A stretch of 64,000 bases of DNA from Oreohelix idahoensis (lineage: Eukaryota; Mollusca; Gastropoda; Stylommatophora; Oreohelicidae). The stretch is taken from the NCBI GenBank assembly GCA_024509875.1, contig JAMPIV010022930.1, positions 1-64,000 of the forward strand. Direction: 5' to 3'. Numbering within the stretch: the first letter of the stretch is position 1; the number at the start of each line of letters is the position of its first letter. Positions 44,881 through 55,731 of the stretch are shown piece after piece. The notes below the pieces were generated by a model. The model saw only the letters and a program-made list of their open reading frames with translations. It was not told where the DNA came from and did not search any database. Made by a program: the position numbers and the translations under genes.

Positions 44881-45053
44881 CAGGGTTGTGATGTCGGCCC
44901 CCAAAAATTGTACGACTACGGCTCCTGAAATATTAGAAGACCGGACTCCGCATTAAATTCGGAGTCCGGACATATTATTTTTTACTGACTCTGACTTCAC
45001 TAAAAACGACCGACTCCACGACTCCGATTCCCGACTAAGACTCCACAGCCGTG
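44881..45053. mobile_element. hAT-type MITE, decayed copy
   Basis: Left end CAGGGTTGTGATGTCGG and right end TAAGACTCCACAGCCGTG are inverted and related to the MITE at 36993-37132. The interior has GGACTCCGCATTAAATTCGG. The 8-bp target duplication is no longer clear. Confidence 0.65.
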
Positions 45054-45164
45054 GCGCAAACAAAGAAAAGACCAGGAATAAACGCAAATAAAACACGTAG
45101 GCTAAATCTTAAAAAAAGTCGCTCAGCAAAGTTAAACCATTTTTGTTTTTCTAATCGCCTTCTT

Positions 45165-45400
45165 CTTTGATCCATAGCCGTCGACCGTCAAAGCAGTCAG
45201 TGGCCATCACGCCTGGTGACGTCTTGCAGGGCAGCAACATATTGATTCCACTTTGTTCGGTCGGCGGCCATCCTTCGTACAGTGCCCTAACTCTGGTTCA
45301 TTCTTTGCATCTCGGCTTCCACAGTTCTTCGCTAGGTTGTTTTTGGTCGGCCTCTCTTTCGCTTTCCTTCGGGGGTCCATAGCATAGCTGTTTCTACTAC
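45165..45400 (-). mobile_element. Non-LTR retrotransposon 3' fragment (LINE-3)
   Basis: Antisense copy of the LINE-3 end also seen at 63318-64000 and 61075-61368: CTTCTTCTTTGATCCATAGC (tail), GTGGCCATCACGCCTGGTG, GGCGGCCATCCTTCGTACAG. Truncated in the GRPKTTWRR-coding segment. Confidence 0.8.
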
Positions 45401-45483
45401 TCTATTTAACTTCTACTCTCGTTCCTCATAATCCTCTCCTTCAAATACTCCTCTTCCCTGGCTTTTCTTCCCTGTCTTCTTCT

Positions 45484-45706
45484 CCTGTTCTTTATTTTCC
45501 TTCTCCTCTTCTTTATTTTCCTTCTCCTCTTCTTTATTTTCCTTCTCCTCTTCTTTATTTTCCTTCTCCTCTTCTTTATTTTCCTTCTCCTCTTCTTTAT
45601 TTTCCTTCTCCTCTTCTTTATTTTCCTTCTCCTCTTCTTTATTTTCCTTCTCCTCTTCTTTATTTTCCTTCTCCTCTTCTTTATTTTCCTTCTCCTCTTC
45701 TTTATT
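45484..45706. repeat. 21-bp minisatellite
   Basis: About ten nearly perfect copies of TTTTCCTTCTCCTCTTCTTT+A. Pyrimidine-only apart from the single A. Confidence 0.95.
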
Positions 45707-45726
45707 TTATTCTTATTTGTCTTCTA

Positions 45727-45977
45727 TGAGCGTCCGATTGGTTACACGGTTAGAGCGCTTTCCTTTCGCGACAAAGTTACCGGGTTTGGGGTCCAAGCCC
45801 GGAAGAATCACAGTCCAGTTTAACTTGCTGTAAAGTGGACACCCGACTCGGCTCTTGCGTCAAGGAAGACAAAGGCAGCGATGAAGGTATCTGTTCACAC
45901 TACCTCGTAAAATAGCTGGACCTATTATGGTGAGGTAATGTAACACTACACTCCCCTATGTTTGTGTCTACGATAGG
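45727..45977 (+). mobile_element. SINE-2
   Basis: tRNA-like head CCGATTGGTTACACGGTTAG with GGTCCAAGCCCGG, then the SINE-2 body (ACAAAGGCAGCGATGAAGG, AGCTGGACCTATTATGG). Directly followed by an antisense SINE-1. Confidence 0.8.
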
Positions 45978-45979
45978 TG

Positions 45980-46252
45980 AAAGGTCAAGGATCACGTTAC
46001 ACGCCCATTGAGGCATATTGGGAATATGGTGTTAGGCCCATATTTTCTTGACCATCGGCACACTAGGGGTGATGTGGTCAACATCACGCCGGCCGCCTTA
46101 ACCTTCCCTGAGTTGCTCTAGTACCCAATTGGGGCTGGGTCGACCCAGGAGCTGTTTGCGGCCTAAAAAATTCCTACCTCATCTGGGGATCGAACCATAG
46201 ACCACTGAGCTAGGAAGCCAGTGCACTAACCACTATGCTACCGCGGCTCCCG
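45980..46252 (-). mobile_element. SINE-1, antisense
   Basis: Reverse-oriented body (CCATATTTTCTTGACCATCG, GCCGGCCGCCTTAACC, GCTGGGTCGACCCAGG) and tRNA-like head (CACTAACCACTATGCTACCG). Confidence 0.8.
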
Positions 46253-46572
46253 TTTCTTCGATAGGGCTAATTGTTTTTGTTTTTTTCTACCTTTCCTTTT
46301 TTTTCCATGGATTTCTTTTATCTTCTTCTCTAATTTGTAGGCTCTTCATTTACTACTTTTCCTCTTCCTCTTGTTCTCTTTCTATCTCCTCTTTATCCTG
46401 GTATTCTTGTCTTCATTCTGTACCTGTCTTCCTCATGCACCTCCTCTCATCTCTTCTCTTCCACCCCGTGTTTCTTCAATATCTTTTATTCTCACTTTCT
46501 TCATCTTTTGCTATACTCAGAGGCTTGAAGTCTCCGTTTATTCAAGCTCTTTATTGCTTCATTGAAAGGAAG

Positions 46573-46680
46573 TCGCATGGCAGATACTGACCTAGGGAAG
46601 TGAAGTGTTAGAGACTTCACTATACTGGATGCAGCATCGAGAGGTGGGATGTCTAGTTCACTTCATCGCTGCCTTTTGTG
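46573..46680 (-). mobile_element. SINE-2 3' fragment, antisense
   Basis: GTTAGAGACTTCACTATACT, GCAGCATCGAGAGGTGGG and CATCGCTGCCTTTTG correspond to the end of the SINE-2 body in reverse. Confidence 0.7.
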
Positions 46681-48002
46681 TGGGGAAGCGTGCGAGAGAA
46701 ACATCAGGAGGAGGAATAGACAGAGGGAGCGGGAAGTAATACGCAGAGAAATAGAGCTGCTGAAAATGAAATAAAAATTTAAAAAAGATATACACACAGG
46801 AAGGGTAAGATATTACGCACAAGCCCGGAAATTGTGTGCCGGAAGCAAATACTTTTAGAATAATTTAAGTGTACCGGTAATCAGTATTTACGAGCTATTC
46901 TGTTATTGATTAAAATGAACTATTTTTATATATGTAGTTTTCGGTCTCTTGATTGGATGGATGATTGAGTGATGATAGAGTCACATGATCTTACTCGCGA
47001 GAAAACAAACGTGACGTTAATTTTGATGAAAAGCAGTTTAAGCAAGTTAAAGATAGATTTTACTAAAGGTCGGACCTTGTGATTACATTTTCAGTCGTAG
47101 ACAATGGTTAGGGAACTGTGTGAGTGTAAATTATAATGACATGTTTCTATTCGATAAGATCAGTGGTATTCGGGTTATGACAAGTTTCTATATTTACTGA
47201 ATCTATAACGCGTGTTTTTATACATACATCACATTTTCCCCCCAGCTAGCACCATTATCATTATATCTCATATAAGTCCAGTCTTTTATATTAGGACATT
47301 AATATAACCGACGGACCTTGTGTTTAGGTTGAAAGAGACGCGCCTTGCCGAAACAAAGCAGAACTCATATTTAAATATATACGATTATATCTCAGCTTGT
47401 GCCATCTTAAGAAAGCGTCACTGTACCGCGTAGTCTTTTTCGTCGCCTTGTGAAATCTGGCCTTTTCCGAGCAATTTTCTCCTCTTATTTTAGACATTCT
47501 TCTTTCTCTCTGGACTTCTCCTCCTTCTCTGGTCTGGTAATCATCCAGTTTATCCAGGATTTATCCAGGCCTTTTATGTTCTTTCAGATAAAAAATACTG
47601 GTTGACTTTTGTTTGACTTAGTTTAGAGTTACCGCGGTAGAATTAGCTGTTTCACTGTGCCAAAATGGCAATCAGTTAAGGATCATCACATGACGAAAGC
47701 ATTAGGGAACGTTGCACTTCAGATAATATCAAACTCCATAATTCTCGCCGTTTGTACGTCGGTCACATCTAAGGGATGCAACTATGGTTGAAAGTTAGAC
47801 GTTAATTGGATTGTTTCCGTTATATGTACTCTCCCGAAAATAGTAACACTCAACGAAGAAAAGTCGGCGTAGAACCCAGTTTCATTCCGGAAACGGATTT
47901 AACTCATCATTTTGTTAAAAATAACCTTAAAATGTAAGTTTGTGATTGTTTCTTCAAGACAACATTTTAATTTAAAATATTGCAGACTTATTATTATGGA
48001 TC
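46681..48002. other. No recognised gene; one small-retroposon relative
   Basis: About 47300-47390 is a diverged copy of the element at 39701-39810 (GGTTGAAAGAGACGCGCCTT). The remainder is AT-rich with nothing I can name. Confidence 0.4.
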
Positions 48003-48301
48003 AAAATGATAAGATGGCTGCAAAATGAGCTGCTGATGCTATGAGGAAGAGACGATCGCGTCAATCACAACGAGCAAGCGAGACTATAGAAGAAACAGCA
48101 ATACGACGACAACATAAAGCGGCACAAAGACAGGCGCAGCGTCAGTCACAACAAGCAAATCAGTCTGCAGAAGAGCATGAACATTCTTTGAAACAGATTG
48201 ATAAGGGTGGATTTAACTGGAATGATAAGCCAAAGGGTCTGACCACCAAAAGTGGATTTAGGCTGACGACAAATCACCACCCCTATCGACACCTGGTATA
48301 A
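48003..48301 (+). pseudogene. Arg/Gln-rich protein fragment, possibly transposon-derived
   Basis: An ATG at 48003-48005 (MAAK; an earlier in-frame ATG lies at 47997) is followed by one stop, then a clean 86-codon frame from 48041: RKRRSRQSQRASETIEE, RRQHKAAQRQAQRQSQQANQ, EEHEHSLKQIDKGG. Repeated R/Q-rich segments ending in an EEHE motif resemble the leader of large Helitron-encoded proteins, but the helicase and Rep domains are absent. Sequence downstream (to 48489) is the target of element B. Family call is tentative. Confidence 0.3.
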
Positions 48302-48489
48302 AAGTGCAAGATGTAGGTGTCTTCTCTGGTTTATAGTGTTGCTGTGTATGTTGCAGTAGAATAGTTCACAGGGTACAACACAGGCAACATGATGTGTAGA
48401 GTCATGAAAATGGTAACTTCGCTTTATGTTTTATACCATTTATTGCACGCCACAAAACAGTCATGATATTTTGTCATCACCAACATAGT

Positions 48490-50719
48490 TGTAGTGAAAT
48501 TGACAGAGATACAACGGTAAAATTCCTCCCAAGGATAACATTTAAGGATAAAAACATAATGCGTAGGCTGCTGATGTACATGATCGCCTAGACCGCGGGT
48601 CATCACCCTCCATAAATTGACTTGCTAGACCGGAGGGGAACGGAGGATCAAAATGGAAAAAAAAAATATGACTGGAAAGGCTAAAGAGACGCAATTGGGG
48701 GGGGGGGGGGGGGGGGGAAATGGTGAAATGGATGAAAGTAAAAAAATTCAAGTCCCCCAAATTGACACGAGGTACGGAATTGGACGTTTTGCGATACCAA
48801 GCGCTTGATTTGAATTTGAGCGGAAGAACGCAGATGTCTGAATTTCAAAAAATTAAAAAGTAAATTTTTCTTAATATTAATGTTAGGAATATAAAAATTA
48901 GCTGGCCAGATGGCCTATTCTGAGCAGTGAACGAATATGGTCTTAATTTTACAGACGGATAGATAATATTGAAAATAATGACAAAAGACAGTGTAGTTTA
49001 CATCAGCCACAGACTGCATTGAATCTAACATATCGTTATTTGCACACAAAAACACGACCTTGGACCCAGATGTTCAAATTTACTTGGCATAGAAGTGAAG
49101 GGACATTGGTGGTAGCTGTGTCTAAATATAACTTTTTACAACAAAAATTTGAAGGGGAGAGAACGGTTGGGTCAAAAATCGAGCACAATTTTGTAGAAAC
49201 ACAAGTAGAGACGGACAGACTAACAGATAACCATCCATACGTGACTGAAGCTTGACTGAAATGACTTTAGTGAGGAAATTTGAAATTAAAAAAAAACCTC
49301 GGCAGTGATTGGCCACAGACAATCATATCATTAGCGCTCAGAGCGCATTTGGGGTCATTCTTCAATAATTGTTCAGTGTTAGACACAGATTTTAAAGTGT
49401 GGTGTTTTCCCATATGAAAGACAGTGAGTTAAATTTAGGGACGCCATCCTATAGCCAGCAGCTCAGCTGAGTTTTGCTAGCACTTCTGTGTTTTTTATTC
49501 ATAATCTGGTAAGATTGAAATTATTTCTTTATATATTTTGAATATTGTTTCATGTTCGAGTGATTTGATACTGCCATATCATAATCTAGCCTTACAAACA
49601 AGTAGGGATTTTGCTCTAGACCCCCCGCCCAAGTCAGGGTCTAGGGACTAACAATGTACCTAAACACCAGCAAGGATTATGCAAGACAGATCAAGAGTTG
49701 AGAATAAGGAAACATATTACCTATCCTCTTTTAGGGTAGAAAACTAATAATTATTTTTCAGAATCTATAGTCTGGGAGGATCTATCGGATGTAAACCCAC
49801 CATGGTAACTGTGCTGTTTGGTCAGAGAGATCTGACCTGTCTGTATAATGTGGTTGTTGTGTCAGTGTGGTGTCCAGACGTGGGTAGAGAATAGATTTTG
49901 ACACATGGCCCATACTTTGATTGCAGAGCTGCGAGTTTCTGTCATCAACGAAGAAGTATCTATTCGGGTGGTGATTTACACAAGTGTATCTGTGCAGTCC
50001 TTGTGACAGAGACCACCATTATTGCCCGCCAGCACGGAGAGGTGGGACCACCTGATTTCAGCACCAGAGCTACAAATACCAGATGAGTGAGCCTCTGGTC
50101 TGCTGGATATTCACCAACCCCATTTAGTTGCAGATACCCCATAAAAAATTCCCACCATTTTCTGGACACTATGTAGTCAATATAGACAGGTGTGATGAGA
50201 CCACCCCAACAGCACAGACAATAAATATCCTCCCTAGTAGCTGACTACCAGAACATTTTAATAAAACTAACTATTCTAGTACTTAAATATGTACACTTTT
50301 GCATTTATTATGTAACATTCCATGCATAATTTTCATAAATTTTAAATCCTTCTTTTAAAACAAGTTCTGGTCAAAATAAAACTTGATCCAGAACAAATAA
50401 ATGTAATATAATTATATCAAAAACTTTACACACGTGAGTTAGTTCAGTGTATTTTAACACTTGTTAATCTTATTAGTCTTGTTAAATATCTATGGGTATA
50501 TTTATAACTATCACACCACAGTACACATCATTACCCTAGACACTTTACGTAGCTACATTCAATAAAAAAAAAAAAAATTAAGTGTGAGGTCGTAGTGGTA
50601 GCAAGAAAGGCCTTCTGACAATTCTCAATTACATTTTATCTCAGGAGCCTTCACAGCTGGCCTCATACAATTTACATGTAGTACCATCATCATCATACAA
50701 TACCATCAATACCACTACA
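48490..50719 (+). repeat. Element B 5' LTR (2230 bp)
   Basis: Starts TGTAGTGAAATTGACAG and ends ACCACTACA. It matches the 3' LTR closely; differences are concentrated in homopolymers (G-run at 48697-48717 versus 55673-55731) plus a few substitutions. The last 250 bp resemble the end of the family-A LTR (GTGGTAGCAAG, CCTTCACAGCTG), so the families share an origin. Confidence 0.93.
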
Positions 50720-50724
50720 TATAT

Positions 50725-50743
50725 TGGGGTCTTGTCCAGGGAT
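50725..50743 (+). promoter_or_regulatory. Element B primer-binding site
   Basis: TGGGGTCTTGTCCAGGGAT, 5 bp after the LTR (spacer TATAT), resembling a tRNA-Pro-type PBS with one extra base. Confidence 0.65.
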
Positions 50744-50986
50744 AATTAGCCCAACAGTAATATTAAGATCTCCTGGTGGGAGAAATAAAAGTAGGGAAAT
50801 AAATTGTAAAATTTCCTTTAAAATTAAAAGTGTCCCTGCAGATAAAAGTTGGTGAATCTTCACAGCCAGTAATAATTAATTAGTTAACTGGTTAGTTAGA
50901 ATTAGTTAGACTATAGTAATTAGAAGTACTTAGTGTATTTACTGGTTAGAGATTTAGCTTATATATTATTATATTGTCTAAAAAGT

Positions 50987-52676
50987 ATGGCTGAGCTAGC
51001 AAAGTTTAGATCAGCTGCTGTGCTCACTGCGAAGGAGATGGGGATGGATGGTCAAATTTTAATTCAATACGTAACGACTGAATGTGATAAATATATTGAA
51101 CGGGAAGAAGGAGATTAGAAAAAGAGGCTGAAAGAAAATTAGAGGCTGACAGGTTAGCTGAAGAAAAGAGATTACAAATTGAGGCTGATAGAGAAATTAA
51201 GAGGCTGCAGATTGAGGCAGAAGAAAAACGACAGCAAAGGGAGGCAGACGAAAAAAGGTTGACTGCCGAAAGGGAGGCAGAAGATAAAAAGGCCGAAAGG
51301 GAGCAGAAGATAGAAGGTTGCAGAGGGAGCATGAATTACGACTAAGGGAGCTGGAATTACAAGGCCCGGCTCCTGAAAATGGTGCCAGCCCTTTTGCCTC
51401 AGATGCTACGCCCAGTATGGGAGCCTCAAACTCAGCTATGGGGTTTCATTTAGACCATTTTGTTGAGAAAGACGATGACATAGAGGGGTACCTGGGACGT
51501 TTTGAGTTATTAGCTACTACATATGGGTTAGAGAGAGAGAGGTGGAGTTTAAAGCTATCACAGGGATTGAGGGGTGCTTCTTATGAAGTATTTGCCAAAA
51601 TGAACAGGGAAGACCAAGACAATTATGACATGTTAAAGCAGGCTTTGTTATTAAGGTACGAGAAGAATGGTGAATTTTATCGTAAGAGATTTAGAAATGC
51701 CAAACTGTTGTCTGGGGAGACATACCACCAATTCTCTGCCAGACTAGAAACCTATTTGGAGAAATGGACGGCTCTGGGGAAAACCCAAGATCTTAAAGAA
51801 ATGATCATGATTGAGCAATTGAGAGAGTCCATGGCTCCAGACATGAGAAAATTTCTCATGGAACAAGGTGCAGAGAAGTTGGGGGAAATTTTAAATGTTG
51901 CTGAGAGGTATCAGGCAGCCCAGGCAGAGGTAAGTGGTGCTAAGAAGAAGCACATAGACAATTTTAAAGCTCCACAGCAATTTAATAAATTTGATAATAG
52001 AGAGCAGGGAAATAAAGGTAGGACAAATTTTGAGCGGCCAAGAAATGACTATCGCGACAGAAACTCACAGTTCAATGACCAAAAGTTCAATGAAAGAAAA
52101 CCGTTGAACCAAGGGAAAAGATGGTGTAAATGGTGCAAGAAGGATAACCATAACACCGAATTTTGTAGAAGGAAACCTTCAAACATTGCTGCAATGAAGT
52201 CGGGGACGCAAAGATTAAAGGTTAATCCTAAGGGACAACAGGAACCTTATCACCCCCCAGTTTGTGAGGATGTTATTTGTAATGGGGTCACCATAAGGTG
52301 CCTTTATGATACAGGTTTGGATTATGATTCAGTTGTGAAGTCTAGCCTAGTGGACCCAAGTCAGTATACCACAGAAACAGTGGAAATACAAGGGGCGACT
52401 AAGGACATACCACTCATGACACTTCCCATCGCAAGGATAACGGTGAAAACTCGCTATGTGGAAGGAGAAATCAGAGCAGCAGTGATAGATGAACCAATCT
52501 ACCCTCTGATATTGGGGTGTAGATACGTCTTCTTGGGGAATCCCGAGAAACCTGTGATCATGGCGACAGTGCAGACCAGGTCACAGAAGAAGGAGGAAGA
52601 AGGTGAACCTATAAACGCTCATCCAGAGGAGATGAGGAAGGCGCAGGCTGAGGATAGGACACTCAAGCTGTTTTAA
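50987..52676 (+). pseudogene. Element B gag-nucleocapsid-protease
   Basis: Start MAELAKFRSAAVLTAKEMG. A one-base loss at about 51108 ends the first frame; the charged coiled coil continues in another frame and returns through a second one-base loss at about 51301. From 51318 a clean 452-codon frame holds the capsid-like region (FHLDHFVEKDDDIEGYLGRF, LSGETYHQFSARLETYLEKW, MRKFLMEQGAEKL), a zinc knuckle CKWCKKDNHNTEFC (residues about 270-283, CX2CX4HX4C), and a retropepsin-like protease with LYDTGLDYD (Asp 331 of this frame) and an ILGCRY flap-end motif. It ends at a TAA produced by a 2-nt loss near 52668 relative to element A. The coiled-coil gag N-terminus is distinctive. Confidence 0.88.
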
Positions 52677-52680
52677 AAAA

Positions 52681-54047
52681 TTGCCCAAATGCCACACACC
52701 TCCGAGCAAGGGGGAATATTTCATGAAGAACAAACTCTTATACAGGAAGGCCGGAACTGGAACAAATGGTCACAACCAGCTGGTTCTTCCCATTGCATAT
52801 AGAGAGAAAGTGATGGAACTCGGACATGCAATCCCCTTCAGTGGTCACATGGGGATCAGCGCCACAGGACAGCGTATAGCTTGTCATTACTTCTGGCCAG
52901 GGATAACGGAGGATATAAAAAGATATGTCAAATCCTGCCCAGAATGTCAAAGGGTAGCTCCAAAGCACTGGACTGCCCTGCAACTCTAGGGGAAATGCCC
53001 ATAGTGGGAACACCTTTTGAGAGGGTTGCAGTGGATATTGTAGGACCTCTCACTCGGACCAAGAGGAGGAACAGTTACATCCTTACTCTGGTGGACACTT
53101 GTTCTATGTGGGGAGAGGCGGTAGCCCTGCCATCAATTGATTCAAAACATGTAGCAGAGGCACTACTTACAATATTTACCCGATTAGGATTCCCGCATCA
53201 AATCTTGACGGATAATGGTTCTCAGTTCAAGGGGAAACTAACGGAAGAAGTTTTTAAGCTATTTCAAGCCAGGCACTTTCATTGTAGTCCGTACCATCCA
53301 CAAGGGAACGGCCAGGTAGAGAGGTTCAATGGGACTCTCATTTCTATCCTGAGAAAGCTGGCACACGAAAAACCGGATCTGTGGGATCAATTCCTGCCCG
53401 CCGCATTGTTTGCGTACCGGGAGGTACCACATAGTTCAACCGGGATGGCTCCCGCAACTCTGCTATTTGGGAGGCCAATAAAAGGTCCATTAGAGGCCCT
53501 ATTAAGGACCTGGACAGATGAGAAGGCGGAAGAGACTGTTACCTCATCTTATCAATATGTGAACGAACTGACCACTCGTTTGAAAGCTGGATGGAAACTG
53601 GCAAATGATAATTTGAAACAAGCCAGGAAGAAACATGCAGCATATTTTAATAGGAAGGCAAAGGACAGGGAACTAGCAGTCGGAGAGAAGGTGCTGCTTC
53701 TACTACCGGGAAGCCAGAATAAATTACAAATTGGTTGGCAAGGTCCATATACGGTTCTAGAGAAGGTGTCTAGAACAAACTATAAAATTGACAAAAAGGG
53801 GAAGGAAAAAGTTTATCATGTAAACCTGTTAAAGAAGTATCTGGACAGACCACTCCAGGAAAGCACCCCCTTATTGACCTTGGCTATTGCAACCCAGATG
53901 CAAAAAGAACCACTCACCTCACATGAATACCCATTACATCCTTGTGAAACAGCAGCACAGGTAAAAGTCAGTAAGCACCTGACTAAAAAACCAGAGGGAG
54001 AGAGTTCAACAAGTTCTGGAGGAACATACAGATGTATTAACAGATAA
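52681..54047 (+). pseudogene. Element B integrase
   Basis: 52681-52989 holds the zinc-binding N-terminus (GHAIPFSGHMG with its His pair, CHYFWPGI, CPECQR with its Cys pair). A one-base loss near 52965 shifts the frame; the core then runs in 52881-54047: VAVDIVGPLT (first Asp), LTDNGSQFKG (second Asp), and HPQGNGQVERFNGTL (Glu). The C-terminus has a basic region (QARKKHAAYFNRKAKDR) and the GPY-type module WQGPYTVLEKVSRTNYKI. This is the DNA-joining enzyme of the element, and it lies between protease and RT, not after RNase H. The frame runs off after a further indel near 53990. Confidence 0.92.
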
Positions 54048-55381
54048 ACCAGGCCATACAAATTTGCTACAGTATGACATGAAACTGGTAGACTCAAACC
54101 CAATCTGTATGAGAGCCTATTCTATTCCGTTCGCGAAGGAGAAGGCATTAAAGGAAGAAATAGATTATTTATTGAAGGAGGGGATTATTTCGCACAGTGA
54201 ATCATCTTTTAGTTCTAGTGTCGTTTTGTTGAGGAAACCGTCTGGGGAACACAGACTGTGCATAGATTACAGGAAACTGAATGCTGTCACAGAAGGACAA
54301 GTGGATCCATTACCAGACACAAAACAGCTATTTGCCAGACTGAACAAGGCAAAATACTTTTCAAAGGTGGATCTTAGTAAAGGCTATTACCAGATCCCAG
54401 TGAAGCCTGAAGTAAGACCTTATTTGGCTTTTAGCACTTCGGATGGACATTATGAATTCAATATGCTACCATTCGGACTGAAAAATGCTCCGAGTGTGTT
54501 TTCAAGGATGATGCGAAAATTGTTGGACCCCCTGAATAACCCATGTATCACGAATTTCATGGATGATATACTCGTCGCCACAGAGACATTTGAAGAACAC
54601 ATTGAAGCTCTGGAGATGTTGTTTGATAGACTTCGGGAGGCGAACTTAACTGCTAGGCCAACAAAATGTTGTATTGGATGCAAAGAGTTGGAATTCTTGG
54701 GGCACACTGTATATCAGGGTAATATGACCCCTGATCCTAAGAACTTGGAAAAACTGCAGAGAGCACCTAGGCCGCAAACCAAAAAGGACGTGCGATCATT
54801 CGTGTCGTTATGCGGATTTTATCAGAAATACATCAAAAATTTTAACGCCATTTGTGCTCCTCTGACTGATCTGACTCGCAAGGGACTTCCAGATAAAAAT
54901 TATTTGGACTGCACAATGTGAATTAGCGTTCCAAGAGTTAAAGGAAAAACTCACTAGCAAGCCTATTCTCAAACTGCCTGATTTGACACAGGACTTTGTC
55001 TTAAGAACCGATGCAAGTAATGTAGGACTTGGAGGGGCTTTGTTGCAAAGATCATCTTCACCTGATGGGGAACTTAAACCAGTCGCTTATGCAAGCCGCA
55101 AATTGAATAAGGCGGAACAAGGATACTCCACAAGCGAAAAAGAATGTTTAGCATTAATCTGGGCAATAAAGAAGTTTCAAATCTATCTGTATGGTAGGAC
55201 ATTTGTGGTGGAGACGGATCATCAGCCTCTCGTGTTCTTGTCTCAGGCTAAGCATGAAAACGCAAGATTGCTGAGGTGGTCTTTATTGCTTCAACCTTAT
55301 CAGTTTAGTATCCAATATATCCCAGGCAAATTGAATGTCGGTGCAGATTTCCTCAGTCGGCACCCCTGTGATCAAAATTAG
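54048..55381 (+). pseudogene. Element B reverse transcriptase-RNase H
   Basis: The RT frame 54064-54921 carries VVLLRKPSGEHRLCIDYRKL, YFSKVDLSKGYYQI (first catalytic Asp), FNMLPFGLKNAPSVF and NFMDDILVATETFEEH (FMDD active site in place of YxDD), followed by the connection region GFYQKYIKNFNAICAPLTDL. One extra A in the run near 54897 breaks the frame before WTAQCEL. RNase H continues in 54983-55381 with RTDASNVGLGG, STSEKECLALIW, ETDHQPLVFL and GADFLSRHPCD, giving all four acidic residues. It stops 75 bp before the polypurine tract, so RT-RNase H is the last product of the element. Confidence 0.93.
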
Positions 55382-55455
55382 AGTAATGGCAGACGTGAGG
55401 AGTAATTTTACCTATGTGTATCGCTGGTTTTGGAACTTGCCATAGGCATGTTTTC

Positions 55456-55468
55456 AGGTGGGGAGATG
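55456..55468 (+). promoter_or_regulatory. Element B polypurine tract
   Basis: AGGTGGGGAGATG immediately precedes the 3' LTR. It is slightly interrupted but in the expected place. Confidence 0.7.
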
Positions 55469-55695
55469 TGTAGTGAAATTGACAGAGATACAACGGTAAA
55501 ATTCCTCCCAAGGATAACATTTAAGGATAAAAACATAATGCGTAGGCTGCTGATGTACATGATCGCCTAGACCGCGGGTCATCACCCTCCATAAAGTTGA
55601 CTTGCTAGAAAGGGGGGGAACGGAGGATCAAAAAGGAAAAAAATATGACTGGAAAGGCTAAAGGGACGCAATTGGGGGGGGGGGGGAGGAGGGGG

Positions 55696-55731
<36 letters not shown>

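Noticed and set aside
49019..50169. Frames on both strands repeated at 55927-57172
   Set aside because: They are LTR sequence of element B; the duplication simply reflects the two LTRs.
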